Shown here piece by piece: positions 5,569 to 12,390 of a DNA stretch of 16,169 nucleotides. The stretch spans positions 1 through 16,169 of the forward strand of contig JAEHKQ010000025.1 of the NCBI GenBank assembly GCA_016838795.1. The letters are read 5' to 3'. The stretch comes from Nitrosopumilales archaeon. Lineage in GTDB: Archaea; Thermoproteota; Nitrososphaeria; Nitrososphaerales; Nitrosopumilaceae. How positions within the stretch are numbered: position 1 is the first letter of the stretch; every line of letters starts with the position of its first letter. Under the pieces are notes generated by a model that did not search any database, had not been told where the DNA came from, and saw only the letters and a program-made list of their open reading frames with translations. The position numbers were made by a program, and so were the translations under genes.

Positions 5569-5647
5569 TACTGTAAGGGAAGAATGGCAAATGCCGTTCG
5601 AACGGGAGTTTATCGTTCTGGATTTTAGCATGTTGCCCCTTACAGTA
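5569..5647. other. 79-nt dyad-symmetric structured element (candidate ncRNA, MITE or convergent terminator)
   Basis: An 11-base perfect terminal inverted repeat, TACTGTAAGGG (5569-5579) and CCCTTACAGTA (5637-5647), encloses a second stem: GGCAAATGC (5586-5594) with GCATGTTGCC (5628-5637, one bulged G, sharing one C with the outer stem). A third stem is GAACG (5600-5604) with CGTTC (5614-5618). The whole can fold into one long interrupted hairpin with a six-base left bulge. It is more GC-rich than its surroundings and fills the gap between convergent genes. It can also be read as 9-base terminal repeats flanked by TA on both sides, like a miniature transposon. No tRNA, SRP or C/D-box signature was found. 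Confidence 0.5.
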
Positions 5648-5674
5648 ACATAGCAACATATCAATCTAATATAT

Positions 5675-6367
5675 TTAATTCGGAAAAATTCGCAGCAAAA
5701 AAAAGATTATGGTTCCTGTAACTGTCCCAAAACTAATTGTTTTCAGAATTAGCTCTTTTTTGCATGTCAGGGAAGAATCGGCCAAACTTTGCTTTAGCTC
5801 TTTGTATTTTCGTGAGGTAATTATCAGGATGTATGTTAGAAATGTTGCTAGTATACAAAGAAGAATTGCCTCCAATGATATTGAATTTGTCTGAATTGCA
5901 GACCCAGCAAATATTGGTAGTATGGCCCATGAGATTAAAACTGAAGTGTTGTTGTGGAATTTTCCACCAAATAATTCTAAATTATATGCGAACAGTAAAA
6001 AAACTTCGGCGATTCCAATTGGAATCAAAAGGGGCGAATCCAAAAAAGCATAGTACAATCCAATTGAACAAGCTAGACCAAGAGCAATTAGACCGATGGT
6101 GCCTACCTTTTTCCTTGGTAAAATTCCCCAAGGTTTTGTTTTTCCACCAACAGCATCAAGGCAATGAGCAGAAATCCCAAGAGCTAAAAAATAAAGCAAA
6201 CAGATTGCTCCAAGCCTTTCTAGAGAAAAAGGTCCAGAAAGCGAGCCCCATACTGTGAAAGAAATTATAATACTGGTATATGGTAAAAACAGAATTCCTA
6301 TAGAAATCCTAAAGTTCCGTGAGCCAAATTTTGGAACAAACCATTCAGAAGTTCTATCTTGTTGCAT
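5675..6367 (-). CDS. Polytopic membrane protein (about 7 helices), possibly UbiA-like
   Basis: A 230-residue protein with about seven hydrophobic segments, near residues 20-40, 50-70, 88-108, 110-128, 140-160, 165-185 and 208-228. Between helices 2 and 3 lies SAHCLDAVGGKTKPWG, and between 4 and 5 YNLELFGGKFHN. These polar loops faintly recall the UbiA prenyltransferase family, but the two aspartate-rich motifs are not intact, so the assignment is weak. If UbiA-related, it might act in quinone or isoprenoid lipid synthesis, which would fit the neighbouring UbiE-like methyltransferase. Start is ATG 6367, divergent from the cupin gene. Confidence 0.6.
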   Translation of the reverse strand: MQQDRTSEWFVPKFGSRNFRISIGILFLPYTSIIISFTVWGSLSGPFSLERLGAICLLYFLALGISAHCLDAVGGKTKPWGILPRKKVGTIGLIALGLACSIGLYYAFLDSPLLIPIGIAEVFLLFAYNLELFGGKFHNNTSVLISWAILPIFAGSAIQTNSISLEAILLCILATFLTYILIITSRKYKELKQSLADSSLTCKKELILKTISFGTVTGTIIFFLLRIFPN

Positions 6368-6388
6368 TATACTCTATTTAGTCAACAG

Positions 6389-6405
6389 ATATTTTTTAAG
6401 TTAAA
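6389..6405. promoter_or_regulatory. Shared AT box between divergent membrane-protein and cupin genes
   Basis: The AT-rich run GATATTTTTTAAGTTAA lies about 27 bases from both the ATG at 6367 (minus) and the ATG at 6422 (plus). One AT-rich core may serve both promoters, or two TATA boxes overlap. Confidence 0.35.
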
Positions 6406-6421
6406 GAAAAGAGCCTAGTTT

Positions 6422-6799
6422 ATGAAACGTTACAGAAAATATATCAAAAAAGGAGTTAATGAGCCGCTCTCAAAGGTACCATTTCATACCAAGGCCCCAA
6501 TTAAGCGTCTATCTATGTTAAATAAAAAACGATTTCCATTTTCTAGAACACACATTGCCGTTCATTTTGTAAATTCATTTGGAAAAAAAATTCCCGAGTA
6601 TAGTAGACTCCACAAACATAATCATGATGAAATCAATCTCATTTTATCAGAAAAGGGCAAATTAACATACGAAATTCAACTCGATGATGAAGTTTACAAA
6701 GTAAGTTCACCGTCAACAGTGTTTATTCCAAAGAGAGTAAATCACAAAGCCAAAGTGATTTCTGGCAAAGGCATTTTTATTTGTATGATTCTCAAATAG
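6422..6799 (+). CDS. Small cupin-domain protein
   Basis: A 125-residue single-domain cupin. Motif 1 is visible as H64-x-H66-x3-E70 (HKHNHDEINLIL) followed by G79, and motif 2 as P103-x4-H108 (PKRVNHKAKV), giving a complete 3-His/1-Glu metal site. The basic N-terminal 40 residues are not part of the cupin fold. Small cupins include dioxygenases, isomerases and sugar- or small-molecule-binding proteins; the substrate cannot be told. Its last eight bases overlap tail to tail with the HemK2-like gene on the other strand. Confidence 0.8.
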   Translation: MKRYRKYIKKGVNEPLSKVPFHTKAPIKRLSMLNKKRFPFSRTHIAVHFVNSFGKKIPEYSRLHKHNHDEINLILSEKGKLTYEIQLDDEVYKVSSPSTVFIPKRVNHKAKVISGKGIFICMILK

Positions 6800-7328
6800 A
6801 GTTTTTAGCTTGTACCAAAATCAGTTCTTCGAAAAATAATTTTTTCTTGTCCAAAATTTCTACCTCAAGACCTAGCTTTTTTGTTTTTTCAACAATTTTT
6901 TGATAATTAGAAAGAGAGGATGTTACAAAAAGGAATTTCCCATCTGGTTTTAGGCAGTTTTTTGCTGAGATAATAATTTTCATAGGAATAACAACACCTT
7001 CTGGCCCCCCATCTGTTGCAATATCCAAAATTTCGTATGATGCTAAATATGGCATATTACATACAATGAGATCAAATTTCATCAGCAGGGCATCTGACGC
7101 ATTACAACACACAAGGTTTGTTGTTTTGCTTGATTGTGTCTTTAAAGCATCAAAGTTCACATCAGTCCCAACTACAATAGAAAAAGATTTTGACAAAACT
7201 CTAGCCAGGTAACCCGAACCACTACCAATATCTAAAGCACAATTACCTCTTTCATTTTTTATATGATCCTCTAAAAAGAATGTATCCTCTGCTGGCTTGT
7301 ATGATTCAGTTGATAATTTGTTTTGCAA
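6792..7328 (-). CDS. HemK2/Mtq2-like protein methyltransferase
   Basis: A 178-residue class I methyltransferase with the family hallmark SYKPAEDTFFLEDHI (9-23), SAM motif DIGSGSG (33-39) and the catalytic tetrapeptide CNMPY (90-94) in place of the usual NPPY. Eukaryotic and archaeal relatives methylate the glutamine of the GGQ motif in release factor eRF1/aRF1, and some act on lysines. Release-factor methylation is therefore the likely role, with the NPPY change noted. It is the last gene of the rpl21e operon. Its TTG start lies inside ksgA (23-base overlap), so translation is probably coupled. Confidence 0.8.
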   Translation of the reverse strand: MQNKLSTESYKPAEDTFFLEDHIKNERGNCALDIGSGSGYLARVLSKSFSIVVGTDVNFDALKTQSSKTTNLVCCNASDALLMKFDLIVCNMPYLASYEILDIATDGGPEGVVIPMKIIISAKNCLKPDGKFLFVTSSLSNYQKIVEKTKKLGLEVEILDKKKLFFEELILVQAKNSI

Positions 7329-8010
7329 TTTTTATTATTTCATCTCCATCTAGATCATCTAGTCTTTTGTTTGACTTGATATTTTTTCCAAACTGCCTAA
7401 TAATATTCTGAAGAGTTTTTCTTCTGTATGAGAATAATCTGTTTGTTGTTTTAATTAGGTTATTAGGAATAGTTGTTTTTCTTTTTAGCTTTAAAACAAC
7501 AGAATCAATTTTTGGTTGAGGTAAAAAATTACTCTTGGAAACTTTTGTTACGGTTTTCATCTCTAACGCATGTTGTGCTAGAATGGAGATTGCTTTCCTC
7601 TCCTTTTTGGAATTTGTGATCAGTTTTTCTGCAAATTCTTTTTGAACCATGATCACAGCACGTGAAAAGTTTTTCTGGATTAACCATTCTATTGCAGCTC
7701 TGCTTTTTGAGTATGGTAAATTAGAAACAAAAACAGAAAAATTTTCTCTGGATTTGAACCCGTCGCCATATTTCAATTTAAGATTTGAAATGTTAGATAG
7801 GTTATCTTTTGTGATTTGAAATAATTTTCTGTCAGTCTCGTATGAAATTACATTTTTTGCCTTTTTACAAAGTAATGGCGTAAGGATTCCTTTTCCAGTT
7901 CCTATCTCTAGCACAATATCATTAGTGGTTAGCATGGCAGCACTAACAATTGTGTTAGCAATTTTTTCAGATTTTAAAAAGTGCTGGCCAAGTTTTTGGC
8001 GTTTTTTCAT
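7306..8010 (-). CDS. ksgA: 16S rRNA adenine dimethyltransferase (KsgA/Dim1)
   Basis: The N-terminus KRQKLGQHFL, SAM motif LEIGTGKG (34-41), acidic YETD (57-60) and catalytic NLPY (97-100) define KsgA/Dim1. This enzyme makes the two adjacent N6,N6-dimethyladenosines in the 3' terminal helix of 16S rRNA during small-subunit assembly. The C-terminal domain (SYRRKTLQNIIRQFG) is present though compact, giving 234 residues against about 260-270 in many relatives. Its ATG overlaps the DUF655 stop by four bases (ATGA), so it belongs to the same operon. Confidence 0.95.
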   Translation of the reverse strand: MKKRQKLGQHFLKSEKIANTIVSAAMLTTNDIVLEIGTGKGILTPLLCKKAKNVISYETDRKLFQITKDNLSNISNLKLKYGDGFKSRENFSVFVSNLPYSKSRAAIEWLIQKNFSRAVIMVQKEFAEKLITNSKKERKAISILAQHALEMKTVTKVSKSNFLPQPKIDSVVLKLKRKTTIPNNLIKTTNRLFSYRRKTLQNIIRQFGKNIKSNKRLDDLDGDEIIKIAKQIIN

Positions 8011-8585
8011 CTTTTTACGAAGAGATTCATTCGTGCCTCTCCCGTAATCTCGTCCAAAATTCTCTTTGTGATTTGTTTTACTGGCTCCTTAAATCCAATT
8101 CTTTGTTGTATGTCCTCAAAGTTATCAAATTTTTTCTTTTCTCTTTCCTCGAGTATAGCTTTCATGTAGGTTTTTCCAATGCCAGGAATTAGTTCTAGTG
8201 CGTGTATTCTTGGTGTTAGTGGTTGTGCATTATTTATATAATCAACAAATTTTTTTTCATTTTCATTAACAATTTTTTCCACAACTCCAGGCAACTCTGT
8301 TTGGGCAGAAGATGAAATTCTCCTATAATCCATCTTCCCCAACACGGAAAGAACATTAGTTCTTCCTTCTTTCCCAATGAAAATTTTTTCGCCAATCTCA
8401 AAAGTCGAATTTGGGATGCCAAGTATCTCTAATAGTGTTAGTCTGCCCTCTCCAATTGCAGTAATGATTATTCCTTCTCTGCCTCGTACGGTAGTTGATT
8501 TCCCTCTAGCGTTAAAATCCAATACATAAGCGTATTCCTCATATTTCCTAGGAGGATTATATGCCCTCTCCAAAAAAAAAGTCAC
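8007..8585 (-). CDS. DUF655 family protein with helix-hairpin-helix
   Basis: A 192-residue archaeal DUF655 protein. The N-terminal half (EEYAYVLDF to EGRLTLLEIL) looks like an OB-like beta barrel. The C-terminal half carries a helix-hairpin-helix at ELIPGIGKTYMKAIL (131-145), which usually contacts nucleic acid backbones. Its constant place between rpoF and ksgA in archaea suggests a role in RNA or ribosome metabolism, but no function is established. The start is GTG at 8585, four bases after the rpoF stop. Confidence 0.9.
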   Translation of the reverse strand: MTFFLERAYNPPRKYEEYAYVLDFNARGKSTTVRGREGIIITAIGEGRLTLLEILGIPNSTFEIGEKIFIGKEGRTNVLSVLGKMDYRRISSSAQTELPGVVEKIVNENEKKFVDYINNAQPLTPRIHALELIPGIGKTYMKAILEEREKKKFDNFEDIQQRIGFKEPVKQITKRILDEITGEARMNLFVKR

Positions 8586-8589
8586 CTAA

Positions 8590-8916
8590 CTAAGAATTCT
8601 CCTTAGTGATTTTCAGAATTTTCTCTAGAGTTTCAGCCAGTATCAGTTTTTTCCAACCGAATGTAAAAGAACGAAGTTCTGCTGATGTCGTTGGTCTGAT
8701 GTTAACAATTTCCGCAGCTTCTTCTGTTGTTAGTTCACATTCTTTTATGAGCTGTTCTCGCATTTTTTTTGCATCTTTAGGATCAAGTTTTGCAAATTTT
8801 GAAACATAATCAAATGTCCAACGTTGGATTTGATCCATTGCTTCTGGATCCTCCTTTCCAAGAATTTCTTTAACCTCTGAAATCGAAATAGGCTGTTTCT
8901 TTTTTACCTCTTCCAT
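8590..8916 (-). CDS. rpoF: DNA-directed RNA polymerase subunit F (Rpb4 homologue)
   Basis: A 108-residue protein with the all-helical RpoF/Rpb4 pattern: SISEVKEIL near the N-terminus, then QRWTFDYVSKFAKLDPKDAKKMREQL and LTTEEAAEIVNIRPTTSAELRSF. With RpoE it forms the stalk of archaeal RNA polymerase, which helps open the promoter and binds emerging RNA. It sits directly after rpl21e (two-base gap), the usual archaeal order. Confidence 0.93.
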   Translation of the reverse strand: MEEVKKKQPISISEVKEILGKEDPEAMDQIQRWTFDYVSKFAKLDPKDAKKMREQLIKECELTTEEAAEIVNIRPTTSAELRSFTFGWKKLILAETLEKILKITKENS

Positions 8917-8918
8917 TA

Positions 8919-9218
8919 CTATACACCAAACGGTTTAATATGATCCAATCTAGCGATTAAGGTTTTTGTCTTGTTACCTAATTTTATGTCCAATGTCACT
9001 GCGCGTCTTCCTACATTTGTAACTATACCGACTTTTCCGTGGTATCTTTTATGTGGCATTCCTTTGTGCTGCCGAGGATCTATAATGACCAAGGCCCTAT
9101 CACCCTCATGATATTCTCTGAGAAGGAATGATACTCCTCTTGGTTGTTTTTTTGTCAAAATTGACCTTGTTTTGTGTCTAAAACCATAAGAATGACCAGA
9201 AGTCCTCTTTGTAGTCAT
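8919..9218 (-). CDS. rpl21e: Large-subunit ribosomal protein L21e
   Basis: A 99-residue basic protein starting KRTSGHSYGFRHKTRS and containing YHEGDRALVIIDPRQHKGMP and RYHGKVGIVTNVGRRA, the conserved signature of archaeal and eukaryotic L21e. Length is normal. It is the first gene of a five-gene operon and has its own TATA-like box in the 35-base gap after radA. Confidence 0.97.
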   Translation of the reverse strand: MTTKRTSGHSYGFRHKTRSILTKKQPRGVSFLLREYHEGDRALVIIDPRQHKGMPHKRYHGKVGIVTNVGRRAVTLDIKLGNKTKTLIARLDHIKPFGV

Positions 9219-9240
9219 ACTTAACTAGGACTTTTCAAGC

Positions 9241-9249
9241 CTTATTTTA
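9241..9249 (-). promoter_or_regulatory. TATA-like box for the rpl21e-rpoF-DUF655-ksgA-HemK2 operon
   Basis: The minus strand reads TTAAAATAA, centred 27 bases before the rpl21e ATG at 9218. This suggests a leaderless transcript independent of radA. Confidence 0.5.
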
Positions 9250-9253
9250 ACAC

Positions 9254-10309
9254 TTACTCAGAATTTGGTTCAGTTGGATCAGGATTTTCAGAATCTACAG
9301 ATTCTGTAGTTGTTTTTTTGGCAGTTGTTTTCTTTTTCTTTTTTCCATCCTCTTCAGGATCAATGACTCCTGCTTCGCTTAATGCGAACACCACATCCAT
9401 TTCTGGATGGTGTGGACTATCAACCATTCTTGCAATTCGCTTTTTGCCAGATTTTTTAAAGTAAATTCTGTATGTGCTTGTATGTGCAACAACATTTCCT
9501 CCTACTGGACGAGTTGGGTCACCAAAGAATACATCTGGGGATGCCATTACCTGATTTGTCGCAAGAGCGGCACAGTTGTATATTTCAGCGATTCTCACCA
9601 AGAGATGCACAAAATGATTTAGTTTTTGCTGACGCGCTGAAAGTGTTCCTCTTCCAAGATATTCTGCTCTAAATAGACCTACTGCAGAATCTACAATTAT
9701 CAGTTTAATATTATTTTCTTCTATTACAGATCCTGCTTCTTCAAGAATCAATGTTTGATGTGCGCTGTTGTATGCACGTGCCACTATGATATTTTCTAGA
9801 ACCTTTTCCGGATCCATGTCATTTGCTTTTGCAATGGAGACAATTCGTTCAGGTCTAAAGGTGCCTTCTGTATCAATGTATAATGCTCCACCATTCAAAC
9901 CACCTTCTTCTTTTGATTTTTGAACCATAATACACATTGTATGGCAGAACTGTGTTTTTCCACATCCAAACTCACCATATACCTCTGTGAGGGCCTGCGT
10001 TTCAATTCCACCTTCAAATAATGTATCTAAACAATTAGTACCAGTTGTAATTCTTCCAATATCCTGTCTTCTTTTGTAGATTTCAGTAGCGCTGACAAAG
10101 TCTTTTGCGATTAGGCCTTCTTCAATTAGTTGTTGTCGTGCCTTGTTAACAATTTTTTCTGCTGTCTCTTTGTCCATTCCTGTGACTTCTGCGATTTCTA
10201 CTGGACCCCTCACAATCAGATCCATTATGTTATGAATTCCTGCATCGCTCAGCTTTCTTGTGGTTACAGGACCTACTCCTTCCAGACTATCAAGCCTCAA
10301 ATCCTCCAT
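9254..10309 (-). CDS. radA: DNA repair and recombination protein RadA
   Basis: The archaeal Rad51/RecA recombinase, which forms filaments on single-stranded DNA for strand exchange. The N-terminal helix-hairpin-helix domain (SLEGVGPVTTRKL) is followed by the oligomerisation motif FVSA (71-74), Walker A GEFGCGKT (112-119), Walker B LIIVD (203-207), and the conserved loops MASPDVFFGDPTRPVGG and YRIYFKKSGKKRIARM. The core ends near residue 317. A further 34 residues form an unusual tail, first a Lys/Thr-rich run (KKKKKTTAKKTTT) and then an acidic, Pro-containing end. Start is ATG 10309, preceded by TTATAAAG and a palindrome. Confidence 0.97.
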   Translation of the reverse strand: MEDLRLDSLEGVGPVTTRKLSDAGIHNIMDLIVRGPVEIAEVTGMDKETAEKIVNKARQQLIEEGLIAKDFVSATEIYKRRQDIGRITTGTNCLDTLFEGGIETQALTEVYGEFGCGKTQFCHTMCIMVQKSKEEGGLNGGALYIDTEGTFRPERIVSIAKANDMDPEKVLENIIVARAYNSAHQTLILEEAGSVIEENNIKLIIVDSAVGLFRAEYLGRGTLSARQQKLNHFVHLLVRIAEIYNCAALATNQVMASPDVFFGDPTRPVGGNVVAHTSTYRIYFKKSGKKRIARMVDSPHHPEMDVVFALSEAGVIDPEEDGKKKKKTTAKKTTTESVDSENPDPTEPNSE

Positions 10310-10325
10310 ACCGTAAGGTACGGTA
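10309..10325. promoter_or_regulatory. 17-bp palindrome at the radA start (candidate operator)
   Basis: TACCGTA-AGG-TACGGTA is a perfect inverted repeat with 7-base arms. It overlaps the first base of the radA ATG and ends just before the TATA box. GGTAC also recurs three times on the plus strand, at 10317, 10322 and 10328. A protein bound here would cover the transcription start. Confidence 0.45.
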
Positions 10326-10330
10326 CTGGT

Positions 10331-10340
10331 ACTTTATAAG
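10331..10340 (-). promoter_or_regulatory. TATA box of radA
   Basis: The minus strand reads CTTATAAAGT, a near-ideal archaeal TATA box, centred about 27 bases before the radA ATG at 10309. Confidence 0.6.
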
Positions 10341-10382
10341 AGTGTTGTTTTTTAAATTTTTTTCAAGAGCTTATTTTTTGTA

Positions 10383-10388
10383 AAAAAG
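10383..10388 (-). terminator. T-run terminator after the S30e gene
   Basis: On the minus strand TTTTTT begins three bases after the S30e stop codon, typical of archaeal oligo-T termination. More AT-rich sequence follows before the radA promoter. Confidence 0.4.
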
Positions 10389-10390
10389 AT

Positions 10391-10573
10391 CTAACGTCGT
10401 CTACGTCTTTGACCAGGTTTGTTTTGACCTGGAAACCTATTCAGAACAATTCTCTTTCGAAAGTTGCTTTTATTTTGGAGGCTAGAGCTGGTTCCAGTTC
10501 TTTTTCTGCCCTCAACTTTTGGAGTTTGGCCTCGAACTTTTCCTGCTTTAGTTAATGAACCGTGGGTTGGCAT
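10391..10573 (-). CDS. Small-subunit ribosomal protein S30e
   Basis: A 60-residue very basic protein. The N-terminal MPTHGSLTKAGKVRGQTPKV and the later RKRTGTSSSLQNKSNFRKR and RRRRR end match archaeal S30e (the FAU-type ribosomal protein without the ubiquitin-like part). Length is normal. It has its own TATA-like box about 27 bases upstream and is separated from the radical SAM gene by 43 bases. Confidence 0.9.
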   Translation of the reverse strand: MPTHGSLTKAGKVRGQTPKVEGRKRTGTSSSLQNKSNFRKRIVLNRFPGQNKPGQRRRRR

Positions 10574-10594
10574 GATCTATAATTTTTTGAATTG

Positions 10595-10605
10595 AATTTA
10601 TGTAT
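10595..10605 (-). promoter_or_regulatory. TATA-like box for the S30e gene
   Basis: The minus strand reads ATACATAAATT, centred 27 bases before the ATG at 10573. Confidence 0.4.
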
Positions 10606-10616
10606 TTGTATAGAAA

Positions 10617-12335
10617 TTACCAGTATTTGACCTTGATTTTTTCAATTACTCGTTCGTGTTCAGGACTTTGTCTTCTAGCATATCTTTCCATATATCCTAA
10701 TGGAACCCCGCCAAGGGTTCTTGCAATCATATTAAACATGTATTTTTTAACTCCTAGACGGCCACTAGTCTTTGTCATGAATTTCTTTATTCCATACTTG
10801 AAGTTGTGTTGCCAAGTTTTGTACATCACTCCTAATTGTGCAGGTGACATTTCATTTCCAATATTAAAAAATTCAGATTTTTCAAGTAGTCCAATTGGGA
10901 CAAAGGTGAGAGGAGTAGCTGTAAACATAGAATCAGGTTGTTCTTGTTCTAATTCACTAATAATACGAATTGTTTCCCATGAGTCTTCAGGTGTTTCATC
11001 ATTATCAAGGCCCAAAATCAAAGTAAATGCAGGGATCCAATAGTTTTCATTGAAGGTTTTTACTGATTCTTTGATAAGCCAGTGCCACTCTTCAGGTTGA
11101 TATGGAGCTAATTTTCTATCTGCGTATTTTTCAATTAATCTCAAGCTTCCAGTTTCAAGTCCACATTGAATTCCAATAATATTGTCAGGACCAGATTTGA
11201 TAATTTTAGAAATATTTGGAATTAGTTTTTCATCAGCAATTGCGCCTGCAAGAGTTCCATGAGTTGGATTTGTATGTTTGACTCCAGTAGACATTATTAC
11301 TGTAAACAATTCCTCTATTGCTTCTCTGTTGGGTTCCATTCCTTTGCTTGTTCTCGGATCCATTCCATACACGAAAATATCATCACTGTGTATCCAAGCT
11401 GATGTTTCTCCAGCTTTCACGTTAACTTCAATCTCTTTTTTGACTTTTTCTGGAGGATAGTATCGTAGTGCTCTAAGGGTTACATCACAAAACTTGCAGC
11501 CACGTCCACATCCTCGCATAACTTCTACCATGCCATGCATACTTGGTGCAATAATGTCAGGAATGTCTTCGATGTCTGGTCTATCCCAAAAGTTTATGAA
11601 TCGTCCATGAAGTTTTTTGCCGTTTCTTTCAAATTCTTTAATGTTAACTTTGAAATCACTTCTTTTTCTGAATGGATCCATGTTTTCAAAGTCGCCTCGA
11701 ATTAAATAATTAAAGAATCGGCCTGAATGGCCATCTATTTCAGGTGCTATTCCTCCTAACTCACCTTCTAAAATTCCATACAATCCATATTCTTCAATTT
11801 TTTCTGGGTCATAGTTATATTGCCAAGTTCCTGAGCCGCCAGCTATTACCTTTGCTTTGCTACCAATTCTTTTCTTGGCTGCATTGATTCTATCATGAAG
11901 TTCTTTACAATAGAATTCATCATAGGATATTTGTTTTCTGCCATACGTGAATGTCATAGTGACAGGTCCCATCCCTAATGGATCCATTTCGTATGTACCA
12001 ACTACTTCAGTTTCAGGTCCAATGAATTGTTCAATATGATCAGGATGTGCGACAACTACTTCTTCTCTTTTGAATCCATCACGTAACAAGCCTGCTTCTA
12101 CTTTTCTTAATCCGTAGGGAGCATAGTTTGCCACACCGTTTGTATGAGGAATGTAGTTACAAATGAAATCAAAAAGGATTTTTGGGGTTACCTGGTTTTT
12201 CAGGATTTTGTACCAAAAGGTGTTCTTGTCTCTATGAGGATCAAGTGCCGGTGCACACCCAAAGAATGTGGCCAAAGACAAGTTACGATAGGGAGACATT
12301 AATGTCCTATCTGCAGTTAATACGATCTTTGTCAT
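10617..12335 (-). CDS. Radical SAM protein with cobalamin-binding-like N-terminal region
   Basis: A 572-residue protein. The radical SAM cluster motif C-x3-C-x2-C is GCGRGCKFCD (Cys 276, 280, 283), which binds the [4Fe-4S] cluster that cleaves SAM. The first 200 residues (VLTADRTLMSPYR, YAPYGLRKVEAGLL, VVVAHPDHIEQFIGPET, VIAGGSGTWQ) have the alternating Rossmann pattern of B12-binding-domain radical SAM enzymes, although the classical DxHxxG cobalamin motif is not seen. The SAM barrel follows (WIHSDDIFVYGMDP, GIQCGLETGSLRLIEKYADR, FTLILGLDNDETPEDSW). The substrate is unknown. Archaeal enzymes of this general architecture include the GDGT ring synthases (Grs), so membrane lipid modification is one hypothesis. 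Confidence 0.8.
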   Translation of the reverse strand: MTKIVLTADRTLMSPYRNLSLATFFGCAPALDPHRDKNTFWYKILKNQVTPKILFDFICNYIPHTNGVANYAPYGLRKVEAGLLRDGFKREEVVVAHPDHIEQFIGPETEVVGTYEMDPLGMGPVTMTFTYGRKQISYDEFYCKELHDRINAAKKRIGSKAKVIAGGSGTWQYNYDPEKIEEYGLYGILEGELGGIAPEIDGHSGRFFNYLIRGDFENMDPFRKRSDFKVNIKEFERNGKKLHGRFINFWDRPDIEDIPDIIAPSMHGMVEVMRGCGRGCKFCDVTLRALRYYPPEKVKKEIEVNVKAGETSAWIHSDDIFVYGMDPRTSKGMEPNREAIEELFTVIMSTGVKHTNPTHGTLAGAIADEKLIPNISKIIKSGPDNIIGIQCGLETGSLRLIEKYADRKLAPYQPEEWHWLIKESVKTFNENYWIPAFTLILGLDNDETPEDSWETIRIISELEQEQPDSMFTATPLTFVPIGLLEKSEFFNIGNEMSPAQLGVMYKTWQHNFKYGIKKFMTKTSGRLGVKKYMFNMIARTLGGVPLGYMERYARRQSPEHERVIEKIKVKYW

Positions 12336-12390
12336 TTCTTATTCTTCATCGGGCTCTGATTTATGATTTATTTAACCTTGCTGCTAAAAT

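Noticed and set aside
5569..5647. tRNA gene, suggested by length and TTCGAAC
   Set aside because: No seven-base acceptor stem next to a proper T-arm on either strand; TTCGAAC is part of the palindrome CCGTTCGAACGG.
5833..6258. Plus-strand frame of 141 codons
   Set aside because: Lies antisense within the seven-helix membrane protein, whose frame has clear hydrophobic periodicity; shadow frame.
10600..11043. Plus-strand frame of 147 codons
   Set aside because: Antisense to the C-terminal part of the radical SAM gene; Ser/Ile/Leu-rich shadow composition.
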